Source: Zanthoxylum bungeanum (lineage: Eukaryota; Streptophyta; Magnoliopsida; Sapindales; Rutaceae). Taken from it: DNA of 64,000 nucleotides. Location: NCBI GenBank assembly GCA_019454045.1, contig SKCR01021379.1, forward strand, positions 61,192 through 125,191, in the 5' to 3' direction. Of the stretch, positions 23,901 through 36,623 are shown one piece after another. The stretch's first letter is position 1. Each line of letters starts with the position of its first letter. Below the pieces are notes generated by a model. It ran no database searches and had not been told where the DNA came from. It worked only from the letters and a program-made list of their open reading frames with translations. The translations under genes and the position numbers were made by a program.

Positions 23901-24650
23901 CGCTTTTCCCACTGTTGTAGCACTTCCCCTTGAACTTCTTATTAGCTTGGGAAGAATCAGCTCAACTGTTCTTTCTCTTTTTGCTACCTTTTACACCCTC
24001 ACGATGTTGGCCTTAGACTCCATAGTCTTGTAGCTGGCCTTCTCGGACTTCATGTTGTCCTCTTCGATCCTCAATCGAACTCCAAGGTCTTCAAGACTCA
24101 TCTGCTTCTTTTTGTGTTTCAGATAGCTCTTGAAGTCCTTCCATGATGGAGGCAACTTTTCAATGATTGTGGCAACTTGAAATGTCTCACAGAGTTTCAT
24201 TCATTCATCCCATATTTCATGAATGATCAATTGTAGTTCACCTAACTGAAACATTACCGTTCTTGAATCTACCATTTTGTAGTCCAGGAACCTACCCAAG
24301 ATAAATTTCTTTTGCCCGACATCATCGGTTTTGTATATCTTCTCGAGAGATTCCCAGAGAATCTTCGCAGAAATCATGCATTGGTACGCATTGTACAGGG
24401 TATTGTCAAGTCCTCCCAAGAGATAGTTCTTGCAAAAGAAGTCGTCTGACGACCATGTCTCTTATCGCAGTTGCTTGGATTTTTCCGTTTCCCCCTCCAC
24501 AAAACCCGAAGGATCTTTGAGGTACTTAGCCAACTGCAGAGTTTTCAGGTAGAACAATATTTTACTCTGCCACTATTTAAAGTTTTCTCCACCAAACATT
24601 TCATATTTTTCTCTATGAGCGACCGACACTGTGATATTTCCGCTAGTCAT
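20906..24650 (-). pseudogene. copia gag-pol of copy B, broken
   Basis: Reading runs from ATG at 24650-24648 to TAA at 20908-20906. Gag covers 24650 to about 23850, with SLEDLGVRLRIEEDN and a damaged knuckle (CYNSGKSGHMAKEC, second Cys lost). The protease at about 23720-23770 keeps VDTGASRHI. The integrase (about 22300-23400) has lost the first His region (WRHVNYDTM) but keeps IRSDRGGEY and the E block. RT (about 21500-22300) is full of stops, although the YVDD region near 21700 is recognisable. RNase H carries a deletion after [18 protein letters not shown] that removes the block holding STMESEF. Confidence 0.88.
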
Positions 24651-24870
24651 GTGTAATTGGAAAAACCAACAGCAATTAATAAGTCTACAAAAGACAAATT
24701 GCACAACGATCAATGAATGATCTTGTTTAAGTGATATACTAAGAATCCACTCGTTGTCATATTGGACAGTAGTACCAAATATTTTAAGTCCTTGAATTTA
24801 TGACTAAGGTTTCTTATGATAAGTAAATAAAGGAATATTCCCAGAGGACGAGGGGGGTTCGGAGTAACCA
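24651..24870 (-). repeat. Leader of copia copy B, gag-proximal part
   Basis: This matches the last part of the A2 leader, inverted: the block around CAAATTGCACAACGATCAA and CACTCGTTGTCATATTGGACAGTAGTACC. It is cut at 24870-24875 by the insertion of element N, and the leader resumes at 34815. Confidence 0.8.
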
Positions 24871-24875
24871 CTTAA

Positions 24876-26960
24876 TGTTGGATAATATGACCCATAGCGT
24901 CACTATTTGTACAGATCATAGTGTTGTTGTATAAATTAACTATGTGACAAGGAAATTGCACTCTCATCATTTGTGATTAGATCACCATAGATGTATAAAT
25001 GAAGAGAGGTCCATATGATTAGTTCCTGGATTGAGAATGATATGAGACAGTATCAGTCCACGAAGGATTAATCATTAAATATCCCTAGTCGTAGTATTGT
25101 CGAGACTGGACATCGATAATGCAGAATAGGCTAGTATTGCACTTGTGCGCGTTGTGAGGGCAAAACAGCATAGTTCTCATATATTTGGGTATTGGATACT
25201 CATGCAAGTGCGATAGGAGGTTGTGTTTCACCGATGGTACGGGAAACAGCTTCGCTCTGGATAGACCCCTCGGAATCCCATTGGTAGTATGACTATGTGT
25301 CTATGGGAGTCCGACATCAGGGTAGGTGTATTTGGTCTTAACCTGAGACTTACACCGCTAATGCTTACGACAATCAATATACTTTAGTTGAGGTCGTCCA
25401 GGGCTGTAACAGGTTCTGTGTACGCCAATGCTGGTATATTGAGAATCGTAGAGTATTGGGTGTGATGTCAAGACGGAAGTATCACTCCAGTCATAGTGGA
25501 GATGATGTCACGTAGGATACGGTATTAGTGCTCTTAAGTGCTGGCCGGCCATCGAGATATTATGACAAGGTCATGTATATCCGATTATAGAGACTAGTTA
25601 CCAGACATCCGACATGTGCTTCGTACGGGGCAGACACATTTCCAGCCCCAGGCCTAGCACGTGACTATCCGATACTGGGCCGATATACACAATACTTAGT
25701 AGACTACGCCTGATATAGATCCTTAGATATTCTTATAAGAATATGTCCGGAGAATTGGGTAGGCTTGATGCTTTGCTAGAAGCCAACCTTGTCTCGTAAA
25801 TCGGTAGAACGTAGTACTTGGTACGTACGTGATTCGGATACTCCGACGACCGTATTTACTGCCAACATATCCGGGGATCTCATGGGTCGCTTCCCAGTGA
25901 TCCACCGATGACGCATGACTCGAACATTTACTAATCTGGGATTAATTTGATGAGAGAGAGAAAATTAATCTAGGATTAATTACGAAGATATTTTATCTAG
26001 GATAATATCATCTAAAGAGAGAAAACGATTAATTTGGAATTAATCGATTAAATTAATATATTCGATATATTAAACGAAATTGATTTCGACGCGGAATTGA
26101 AATTGGATTTTAATTCGGGCGAACGAATTAGTTTAGAATTAATTCGTTAGCGACGTGAATAGTGAATTCGATAGGCGTAATCATTTAATTACGACGCGAC
26201 AGAAAATTCGCTAATTGAGAATTAGCGAACCCGAGCCCGAGTGTGATTGCGAGCGCATTCGTATTTCGAATTCGAGTGCGGCAACGCAAGTCACATCAAG
26301 CATCAAATCATTCGTCGCATCAAACATCAAATCAAATGTCACTTTGAGTGATATGATTGATTGATGTGATTGATTGATTGAAAGACACACATCACTTTAT
26401 TAAAGTAAAATGAATAGTTGATGTGTTGTTTTGGAATAGTGTTTGTGGTTGTAAAGCATTTACTTTTGATTTTTGATTAATTGATTAGTAATTGGTTAAT
26501 ATATTTTTGAGAAAAATATATAAAGTGATTTTAGAAATCATTTAACAACCTAATACACATTTTCCTCCTCTCTTTCTCTTTCATTATTCACGCCCAAATG
26601 GGCAGTAAAATGCTCACTGGTTTTCTTCATTTTGGGCGTGAGTTTGGGAAGCAATGTGCTTGATTTTGTGGCAAAATCAAGAAGAGTTAGCACTCCGAGA
26701 GACTTGCGAAGGTGGTAGGGAGGTTCACCCATGAGTCGGGAACCATTCGACGAAGATTCGAAGCTCAAAACTTGACTCAAAACTGAAACTGTCAAGGCAG
26801 TGGACTGCACTGCAGTTGCGTTTTTGCAAGGGAAAAATCAATTCGTTTGTTGCCGATTCGTCTCAACCGATCGATGTGAGTATTCCGCTACCTCCATTGA
26901 TGTATTCACACATGTTTTTCATTGCTTGTTTGATCTTGGGACCTTAGAATAAACCTAACA
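24876..26960 (+). repeat. 5' LTR of element N
   Basis: It differs from the 3' LTR by scattered substitutions and a few small indels. About eight were counted in the first 330 bases, which suggests roughly 97-98% identity. A stretch TGAGAAAAATATATAAAGTG at about 26508-26527 could hold the TATA box. The 60- and 86-codon minus-strand frames inside it recur in the other LTR only because the DNA is duplicated. Confidence 0.95.
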
Positions 26961-29900
26961 ATGGCATCAAGAGCTATAGGTTCAAGCATGAAATTGTAGG
27001 GCTTAAAATTGGGTACTTTGTATTGAGCATGATTTATAAAATTGGATGTTTAAGCATGCTTAATATATGTTATATTGAAGATTGATTTGATCATTTTGCC
27101 CAAATTTTTCATCTTGGCCGAATGTGTATTGATTTTTGGGTTCTTGGAAATTTTTGATTTTGATTCATTTGATGAGTTGGAATCATAAGGATAATGTTAA
27201 TTTGAAACTAATTGGATTGGATTTTGAATTGAACATAAAATCCCCAAAAGTTACCACCTTGCCGAATGTAATTATGCCCTAATGTCTTGGTACATTTTGA
27301 TTTTAGGACATTGGATGTGTATGAAATCATTTAGGATGTTGATTTAATGTCGATTGTGGGTTTGATTGGATTGAAACCAAATCGGACACAAAATCCCTCC
27401 TTTGGCCGAGAGCTTTAAAGCATGTAATGGGTTTGATTTTTTCATTTATGTGTTGGACATGTGATAATGATAATGAACATGATTAATTGGACTAATTTGG
27501 TGTTTTAGAAATATTGATTTGGGTGATTAATCATGTAATGCACTTTAGGTAATTAAATTGCGAAATTGGATTTGTGTAATTTAATGAATTAGGCCTTTAA
27601 ATTGAATTGGGCTTATTAAGTTGTAATTGGGCTTATTGGGCTTGATTTTATCAAGATGGGTTTAGGCCAAATGGATTGGATCCAATTGGGCCCAAAACCA
27701 CTACCATAAAGCCCAAATGTGACTTAATAAACCTTTAAAGTTTAATTGGGCCTAATGGGCCTAAATTGATTTCTGGGCTTATGGGGTTACTCCTTGATTG
27801 GGCTTTGGTTGCCGAAGCCCACGCCTTAAAGAAATTAATTAAAGCCCATTAGACTTGAATTGAATTGACGTTGGACGTTAATCGGGCTTTGAGACCCGAC
27901 ACGATTAATTTGGAATTTAAGTCGAAAAGGCTTATTAAATAAAGTGTAGTATTTAATTTGGAATTGAATAGTGAATTAGTATTAAATACATATTAAATTT
28001 GATTTAATGTTGTAGTTTAATTTAATTCATGAATTCGTACTTTGAGTACTTATTCGCAAAACGAGTTTGACTCGACCAAAATCAAATCGTTGTTTGAACA
28101 TTGGATGATCACATAATTATCAGATTAATTAATTTGATTAGATTGATTGATAGCATGCTTTTGTGTGAATACGTGGTTGTGATGAATGAATAATGTATAT
28201 CGGATGGATATTAGTCGGGTGGGGCAATTTTGGAAATTGTTGTAATAAATTTGATTTATTAAATTGGACCCGTGTCCAGCCTTATCACCTTTATTCTCTT
28301 TGTATTCTCTTCTCACTGATTCCCTCAATGTAAATGAGGTTTCTTTAGAAGTGTAGTGTAACGGGTAGAAGTAATACAAGTGCTAGCTTGAGTGAGAAAG
28401 GGAGAGATTTGATCTAGGATCAATGTGTTAAGTATCCATCCGCATATCATTATTATTTTATTTCATATGCGCTTTATTATGTATTTAGAATGCATGTTTA
28501 AGGGTGTATGATGATGAGACCTAAACAAAGATAATTAAATTGGTAGCCAATTTGCACGCGAAAAAAACCTCATTAAATATCATGCGTTTTTCCTTCCATT
28601 GAGTGATTCTTACTCAAGATCCTAGATTGGCATGGGTTATTGGCCAAAGTCAAGCCCTTGTCCGTCGAAGATGTGTTTGAATCACGAGGCTTTGTTCCAT
28701 ATTGGTGTCTTGTCCAAGTTGTGGTTTGTTGGCCAAAGTCAAGACCACTTCTTGTCCAACGACATTGATTACGAAGCTTCCATGGTCAATGGGTTCCGCG
28801 CTTGACTGGGATCATTAGGTTTGTTGTGCCAAAGCCAAGGCCTAGTTGATTCAGAGGAAAAAGGTTAGGGTATATATTAGATATATAGGCATATATAAGA
28901 TATATGTTTCGGACTTGGATGTCCACCTACTGGATCTAGGAGTTGGATGAGATCCAATTGATCTTCGAGATCTACCTAGTTAATATCATACAATTTGTTG
29001 GCCAAAGTCAAGATTGTGTGATATTTAACGGGATCCTAGCCCACTAGGAATCACGGTTTCCCGAGTACTCGACAGAGGGTTAGAGGCTCGACGAAAAATA
29101 GTGGGAGGCAAGCATTGAATTTACAATATTCGTTCAATTACTCGCAATACGCGCTCATTCAAATTATTTCATCGTAATATTAAATGTTAGTTGGACTAAT
29201 ATTAAATTGTTGTTTTAATAAACAATTGGGCTGTATTATAGTTGATTATATATAATTGGATTATATTAATCAATATATTTGAATTAATTAATTTCAGTTT
29301 ACAGTTGATTTTATTATTGGATTATAGTAATCAATGTAATTGAGGTTAATTAATTTGGATTATATTTGATTATATAGTTGGACTATTATAATCATTATAA
29401 TATATAGTACCACTAATCGTTGATTAAATAGTTGAACTATTGTAATCAAGATAAAATTGAAAAATTGAATATTTAAAATATAATCTTGGATTAAATGTTT
29501 TAAATGATTTAATTTTCAAATTGGGAATAAATAATAGGTTACTTTATTTGATAAAAACTTATTATACCTTAAAGCCCAAATTAAGCAAAATAAGTAGAGC
29601 ATAAAATCTTTGGAAGATTTATGTGATGATGACTTTAGTGCTTAATTTAATATCTTGTCATAAATCTAATTTTAGATTTAATAAGTATTAAAGTTGCAAT
29701 ATGTAATTCTTGGAGAATTAATGATTATTCTAGAGGAGAAAAGTCAAGGTTTGCAATTGGGCGTATAGCACAAGGTGCACATCGTTTCAATATTCTAAAA
29801 CCCAAGGTTTGGCCAAAGTTTGTGAAATATTGAAAAGGATAATTGACATATCCCAAAGTAACTACCATTTGGATATGGCAGACACGAAGGAATTAAAGAA

Positions 29901-29999
29901 AGGGCAAGGCTCTTACTTTAAAAATGATTGTCAAAGTTATGTTCACAACTAGTATTGAAATTAGATTTTAAATACTTAGTGTGATACATAAAATATATG
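26961..29999 (+). repeat. Element N internal region without recognisable gag
   Basis: After the primer site comes GGTTCAAGCATGAAATTGTAG and then about 3 kb of AT-rich sequence. I could not find a gag frame or a zinc knuckle. At 28640-29013 the 15-mer TTGGCCAAAGTCAAG recurs three times exactly, with a weaker copy at 28825-28839 and a partial copy at about 29809. AT-rich runs with repeated TTGGACTAATATTAAATTG-like phrases lie at 29180-29480. The organisation differs from an autonomous copia element. Confidence 0.55.
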
Positions 30000-32560
30000 T
30001 ATTGATGTTCAGAATCTGCTTTGAGCAGGATACTGACTTCAAGCTGAGATTGCTCTGCGAATCGGAAACGGGACGAAAGTCGTTGTTTCGACCGTAGATA
30101 CCTAAGTTTAGGAACTACCCTTCGGGTGTGTACTTAAATTAGGAACTGTTATAATGTAACTAGTTTGACTAGAGACATTATCTCTATATCAGTGTTTAAT
30201 CCATTGTGGATAAACCTTTATATTCTAGAACACTAAGTGTTTCATTATATAAGATGATACTGAGATAAACACATTAGATGTGAATAACAGAATTTATATT
30301 TTGAATAATTAAAATCTCAAAACATATAAAATGACAAATAAATAGCTAAATTGATTTGATCAAGTAGAGACTTATTTGTGGCATTGTTGTCTGGGAACAC
30401 AATTAAACAATCGTATATCCGCACTTTTGAAGAGTGGGTACTAGGACTGATTTGACTATTCAAATAAAGTCTACGAATCTAGTTTGTTAGGTAAAGTACC
30501 TAAAACACTATTTACTTGGTAATAGTGTAAGTGTCACCGATCTGTTAGCCCTATTCATGGTGAAGTTAGTGGGCCCATATCTAGCTAGGCTAGATTGAAC
30601 ATGAATATTTCGTGACCTTAACGGATGTGGCATCACGTTATGGTTATGTGTTTCTTTTGAAGAACACAGATAGAGTTTCGACACGAAGTAGATAAACAGA
30701 TCGACTATAGTATTATGCCGTCACGGTAAGACCGTAATGAAAATACTTAAGCAGTAAGTTTCAAATATACATGAAAGAGTACAGTATTCTTTCAGATGAG
30801 GACTCCTCCCGAGACACGTCAGTTTGACGGTGTGTCCAAACTAAAAACCGAATTTTGTTGGACATGATAAGGTTTATCACGAGTCGCTCTGAGCTAATCA
30901 TTTCCTTCAACAGATATGTATTAACAGTGCAAAACTTATTTAGAATAAGGTTCCATGAAAAACTGTTTGACAGATATCATATAGGATATGAACAGGAAAG
31001 AAACATGGTTTCTCATTCCTAATAATTTGGGTATGCCAGGCATAAAGTTTGGATGATACCAAACTAAGGACCCAATTGGATAAGTGCTAATGTAGATTAT
31101 CCTAAGGGAAACCATAAGTATAGTACTTATAAATCTCACATGAGAACAATATGATTGTTGCTCACCATGCGGTTTTCCTAAGAGGAATACCGATATGCAG
31201 TGGTCAGTGGGAGGATGGTGATACTCGATGAAAATCGAGTAATACTGTTCAAGGCACGAAGTCCTTAATGGAACACAAACAGTTCATCAATGATGATCTA
31301 TACCGTTAATCTTCGAATACACAAGAACCGGGTAGATCGGAGAGAGTCAGAAAATAACCTAGGATATGGGTTTCTGATCTCACCTCATGAAGATGTAAAT
31401 CTTATGAAGGTATATCAACCGACTACGTTATGAGGAGTGATACAAGGTATCGACTCCCTATTATGGCAAAGTGCCATGAGTCCGAAATGAATTCCATGTA
31501 TAACAAACTATGTTTGGATACTAGTTGTTGTACCGCAAGGCATTGTGCCTATTGGTACAATGTAATTCTTCAAGGAAGACATACATGGATGTCAACATAC
31601 CAATACAAAGCTAGGCTTGTGACGGAAAGGTATCGTTATCAACATTGTGTTAAAACGGTTCAACCTTTTACCTGTTGCCATGGTAAATCCATTTTGATGA
31701 TGCTTATATGATACTGATATTTCATTTATGAAATATGTCAGTTATAGATCAAAATCGCTTTCCTGAAAAGGAAACCTTTTGGAGGATGTTTTCAACATCC
31801 TGACGATTTTGTATAACCGACAAACAAGGTTTGCGGGTTATTCGATCCATGTTTGGATTGATGCAAGCATTAGGTTGTTGGAAATGTCGTTTTGAAATAA
31901 TCATAATGGTTTATGATTTGACTCAAAACGAAATGATTCTTGTGTATATAAGGAGGTTAGTGGGAGAACACTGATAATGAAATTCCCATAAAGTAATTGG
32001 TGAAAGCTTGGCTTCATAGAAATTCTCCGTAGAATTCTGGGGAGTAACAACCTTTATTCAATGAATAAAGATCTACTGGGATAGATTTGGAGTTGTTAAC
32101 CGCTCTCTGGGAAATTGTACATTTAAAATGTACTTGATATGGTGTCTCATACGCTTTGAGCATATGGAGTCACAATCAGGACAATCCAAGTGATAGTCAC
32201 TGGATTGAAGTTAAGGAAATCTATTAGTATCTTAGAGAACTAAAGATGCTGTCTAAAACTATGGAGAATGAGAACTTGATGTGACTGGGATCACTGCCGC
32301 AAGTTTCCAAACAGTTAAATACTGCGATACTATAAAGTTTGAATAACGGGACAGTGAGCTGGAAATCTTCTGAGCAAGATACTGTTGCCGAATAAACAAC
32401 AAATCCGGATTATTGCTGCGGCTGAGGCATCAATAGAAGCCATTTGGGTCGATAATAAATCTAATTAGATTAGATATAATTCTGTTAGCCGCTGAGCTGG
32501 GTCAGCACAATCTAAAGAATTAAAGGTCTCATCGACTCCAGATATATACTTCTATATTCA
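30000..32560 (+). pseudogene. Ruined copia pol of element N
   Basis: Only islands of similarity remain, in correct copia order. The pre-integrase block is YLWHCCLG at about 30368-30395. Integrase text resembles SRYGYVFLLKN at about 30630-30670 and TPPETRQFDGVS at about 30802-30838. RT shows as SEMNSMY and YKARLV in the frame 31430-31711. RNase H shows as IAAAEASIEAIWV at about 32405-32450. Stops and shifts separate them all. I saw no intact catalytic motif. Confidence 0.75.
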
Positions 32561-32725
32561 TCTGATTCGTTCGGATCATACATCGTGGCGATGTGGTGAT
32601 CGTATAAATCGCGTCAGACATAATCATGGAATCCGCTGACGAAAACCTTTTCTCAGCAATTTGAGCGAACCGTACATAGTTCGGGTGTAACACTTGAGTG
32701 ACTGGCTATGTGCCAAGTGGGAGAT

Positions 32726-34809
32726 TGTTGGATAATATGACCCATAGCGTCACTATTTGTACAGATCATAGTGTTGTTGTACAAATTAACTATGTGACAA
32801 GGAAATTGCACTCTCATCATTTGTGATTAGATCACCATAGATGTATAAATGAAGAGAGGTCCATATGATTAGTTCCTGGATTGAGAATGATGTGAGACAG
32901 TATCAGTCCACGAAGGATTAATCATTAAATATATAGTCGTAGTATTGTCGAGACTGGACATCGATAATGCGGAATAGGCTAGTATTGCACTTGTGCGCGT
33001 TGTGAGGGCAAAACAATATAGTTCTTATATATTTGGGTATTGGATACTCATGCAAGTGCGATATGAGGTTGTGTTTCACCGATGGTACGGGAAACAGCTT
33101 CGCTCTGGATAGACCCCTCGGAATCCCATTGGTAGTATGACTATGTGTCTATGGGAGTCCGACATCAGGGTAGGTGGTATTTGGTCTTAACCTGAGACTT
33201 ACACCGCTAATGCTTACGACAATCAATATACTTTAGTTGAGGTCGTCCAGGGCTGTAACAGGTTCTGTGTACGCCAATGCTGGGTATATTGAGATCGTAG
33301 AGTATTGGGTGTGATGTCAAGACGGAAGTATCACTCCAGTCATAGTGGAGATGATGTCACGTAGGATACGGTATTAGTGCTCTTAAGTACTGGCCGGCCA
33401 TCGAGATATTATGACAAGATGTATATCCGATTATAGAGACTAGTTACCAGACATCCGACATGTGCTTCGTACGGGGCAGACACATTTCCAGCCCCAGGCC
33501 TAGCACGTGACTATCCGATACTGGCCCGATTACACAATACTTAGTAGACTACGCCTGATATAGATCCTTAGATATTCTTATAAGAATATGTCCGGAGAAT
33601 TGGGTAGGCTTGATGCTTTGCTAGAAGCCAACCTTGTCTCGTAAATTGGTAGAACGTAGTACTTGGTACGTACGTGATTCGGATACTCCGACGACCGTAT
33701 TTACTGCCAACATATCCGGGGATCTCATGGGTCGCTTCCCAGTGATCCACCGATGACGCATGACTCGCACATTTATTAATCTGGGATTAATTTGATGAGA
33801 GAGAGAAAATTAATCTAGGATTAATTACGAAGATATTTTATCTAGGATAAATATCGTCTAAAGAGAGAAAACGATTAATTTGGAATTAATCGATTAAATT
33901 AATATATTCGATATATTAACGAAATTGGATTTCGACGCGGAATTGAAATTGGATTTAAATTCGGGCGAACGAATTAGTTTAGAATTAATTCGTTAGCGAC
34001 GTGAATAGTGAATTCGCTAGGCGTAATCATTTAATTACGACGCGACGGAAAATTCGCTAATTGAGAATTAGCGAACCCGAGCCCGAGTGTGATTGCGAGC
34101 GCATTCGTATTTCGAATTCGAGTGCGGCAACGCAAGTCACATCAAGCGTCAAATCATTCGTCGCATCAAGCATCAAATCAAATGTCACTTTGAGTGATGT
34201 GATTGATTGATGTGATTGATTGATTGAAAGACACACATCACTTTATTAAAGTAAAATGAATAGTTGATGTGTGTTGTTGGAATAGTGTTTGGTGGTTGTA
34301 AAGCATTTACTTTTGATTTTTGATTAAATGATTAGTAATTGTTTAATATATTTTTGAGAAAAATATATAAAGTGATTTTAGAAATCATTTAACAACCTAA
34401 TACACATTTTCCCTCCTCTCTTTCTCTTTCATTATTCACGCCTAAATGGGCAGTAAAATGCTCACTGGTTTTCCTTCATTTTGGGCGTGAGTTTGGGAAG
34501 CAATGTGCTTGATTTTGTGGCAAAATCAAGAAGAGCTAGCACTCCGAGAGACTTGCGAATGTGGTAGGGAGGTTCAGCCATGAGTCGGGAACCATTCGAC
34601 GAAGATTCGAAGCTCAAAACTTGACTCAAAACTGAAACTGTCAAGGCAGTGGACTGCACTGCAGTTGCGTTTTTGCAAGGGAAAAATCAATTTCGTTTGT
34701 TGTCGATTCGTCTCAACCGATCGATGTGAGTATTCCGCTACCTCCATTGATGTATTCACACATGTTTTTCATTGCTTGTTTGATCTTGGGACTTAGAATA
34801 AACCTAACA
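32726..34809 (+). repeat. 3' LTR of element N
   Basis: It starts TGTTGGATAATATG right after the polypurine tract and ends AACCTAACA before the CTTAA duplication. It is near-identical to 24876-26960. Confidence 0.95.
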
Positions 34810-34814
34810 CTTAA

Positions 34815-35651
34815 ATCTCTGCCCACTTAGGCTCTTATCACCTTTTTGACAGAATATCCTTTAAACACTTTCTCAATATAATCCCTTAGGCATTCAAACT
34901 TAGTATTACACTTCAATTTACAATACAATATGTGTAGATTTATATATGTATATGTGTATTAATCAATCAAGCTTGGACGAAATTACTTGTGTAAGATTAC
35001 ACTTTTAATTCTCATCCAAGTATGCAACACACAATTAATTTCAACTTTATCACTATGTGTATGCTTGTGATAATTGAACACCCTAATATTAACTTAAATC
35101 TATACTACCAAGTTTATTGTAATACAATATATGATTATACTAAGTTAATATTATGACAATATAAATTAATCCGAGTCTATTATAATCCAAAAATAATTTC
35201 AGGAGTAAGTTCGTTAGTGTCACATTTGTTTCTTCGTTCCAACGAAACTATCCAGTGAGTTCATGTTCGAGTAGCGTTCATAAACGGGTTCGAACGAAGT
35301 GTTTCAGAGAGTTCATGTTCATGTAGCGTTCGAGAATGCGTTCGATCGAAATGTTCCAGAGAGTTTACGTTCGTGTAACGTTCGAACGAAATATTCCAGA
35401 GGGTTTATGTTCATGTTGCATTTGAAGACGCGTTCGAACGTTCTTTGGCTATGACTTGTGTTCGAGTTGCGTTTGAATACGCGTTCAAATGTTCTTGCGA
35501 AAATTTAAAATTTTGCCTACGCGTTCGTCGAGCGTTCGAACGTCCTTGCGTATTTTTCATGCACATAATACATTTTTTTTTTCCAGAAAAAAGACTATTA
35601 ATACATGCAAATTCTCATCTAACAACACTAAAATTAATAAGTTCTTAAGAT
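34815..35651 (-). repeat. Leader of copia copy B, LTR-proximal part with tandem array
   Basis: This is the continuation of the copy B leader after element N. It holds the inverted form of the A2 52-bp array at about 35210-35560, with repeated GTTCGAACG and AGAGAGTTCATGTTC blocks. Near the LTR the minus strand reads TCTTAAGAACTTATTAATT, as in A2, which is where the primer site should be. Confidence 0.8.
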
Positions 35652-36275
35652 TTTTGTGGAAAATATGTTATTAAACGAAAACTAACATGCATCAGTCAAA
35701 TCAAATCCAGAACACAACAATGAATTCAAATCTACACTAACATACCAATATAAGACATAAACCCTAAACCTTAGAGAATAAGAAAAACCTGGAAAATTGT
35801 AGATGATGATTAAAAAATGAATCCAAGTAGAGATGTCTATGTCCTTAAGAACTTATTAGCCTCTGTCTCGGTGCTCTACAAATGCAATGTGGCTAACGTT
35901 CTGCCAGGATTCCTTGGATGCTTCTTGTTGAAGGGGCACTCCTTTAACAATATCCTGAACTAGGATAATGGTGGAATCTCTCTCTTGACTCCAAAACAAT
36001 AATGTATTGACTCAAGACTTATGATTATATGGATGATTGAATGAACATTAAGGCTCTTTTATATAGACATGGAATGGTGCCTTTGAGGACACCCTTTGGT
36101 TTTGGGTGTAACCCTCATAAGGGTTATACCTCTTCCTTAAACCCTTTGGAGCCTATAGGTGTGTTCTTTCAATTAGAGGATATGTCCCTACATGTTAGTG
36201 CCTTTCCCATAAGGAATTTCTCAAGGGACATGACCGTTCTTGCATCCATACTCTATATTTAAAGAATTTACAACA
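35652..36275 (-). repeat. 5' LTR of copia copy B
   Basis: This is the partner of 19762-20365: it ends GAATTTACAACA at 36275 and is followed by the ATTCT duplication. The inner end is altered (TTTTGTGGAAAATATG in place of TGTTGTGGAATATG). It carries a short stretch near 36065-36090 (a few tens of bases around ATGGAATGGTGCC) that the other LTR lacks. Confidence 0.88.
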
Positions 36276-36280
36276 ATTCT

Positions 36281-36330
36281 ACTCATTCTCAATATTTGAA
36301 TATTTTCAGAGTACAAAACCACCATCAACA
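36281..36330 (-). repeat. Family C copy 1, right end
   Basis: The sequence after copia B ends ACCACCATCAACA, matching the end of family C copy 2 at about 46800-46812 (CCACCATCAATA). This completes the repeat that began at 18382. The next 285 bases (36331-36615) show nothing recognisable. Confidence 0.5.
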
Positions 36331-36623
36331 ATCGGTGAAATCGATGAAATTTAATAGGTTGAAAATATCTATGATAAAAAAGTTGTAGTTGGTTTTGGGG
36401 CTTGGTCTTTTCTTTCAAAGTATTGCGATGTTGGTTAAATTGTGACCCGACTGGTGTTTAATAGTTATTTTTTAATCGTCAACGATTCCATTTTTATCCA
36501 TCACGATAAAGAATTCTCTTTTTTCATTTGTTGTATCAAATAGCTCCATGCCTCCCTAAATCCTATTAAAATGACTGAAGTCACATGCTATCAAGGGTAA
36601 TTTGGTCATTCACAACTATTTGG

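Larger units (their letters stand above)
24876..34809 (+). mobile_element. Long-LTR copia retrotransposon N, nested in copy B
   Basis: Direct LTRs of about 2085 bp (24876-26960 and 32726-34809) start TGTTGGATAATATG and end AACCTAACA. They are flanked by a perfect 5-bp duplication CTTAA (24871-24875 and 34810-34814). A primer-binding-site-like TGGCATCAAGAGCTA starts at 26962, and a polypurine tract GCCAAGTGGGAGAT ends at 32725. The coding half (about 30000-32560) is a ruined copia pol. The LTRs are nearly identical, so the insertion is young compared with the state of its coding region. Confidence 0.95.
19762..36275 (-). mobile_element. Ty1/copia retrotransposon copy B, interrupted by element N
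   Basis: Both LTRs are present and the element is flanked by the 5-bp duplication ATTCT (19757-19761 and 36276-36280). It reads on the minus strand: 5' LTR 35652-36275, leader, then gag to RNase H, and 3' LTR 19762-20365. A second retrotransposon (24876-34809) sits in the leader. Without it, copy B would be about 6.6 kb. It belongs to the same family as A1 and A2. Confidence 0.93.

Noticed and set aside
25723..25905. 60-codon minus frame, repeated almost exactly at 33568-33750
   Set aside because: Both lie at the same place in the two LTRs of element N. The repetition comes from LTR duplication, with no motif and no sign of coding constraint.
26550..26810. 86-codon minus frame with partner at 34462-34659
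   Set aside because: It also lies inside the LTR pair. The two frames differ in length because of an indel, which argues against a conserved protein.
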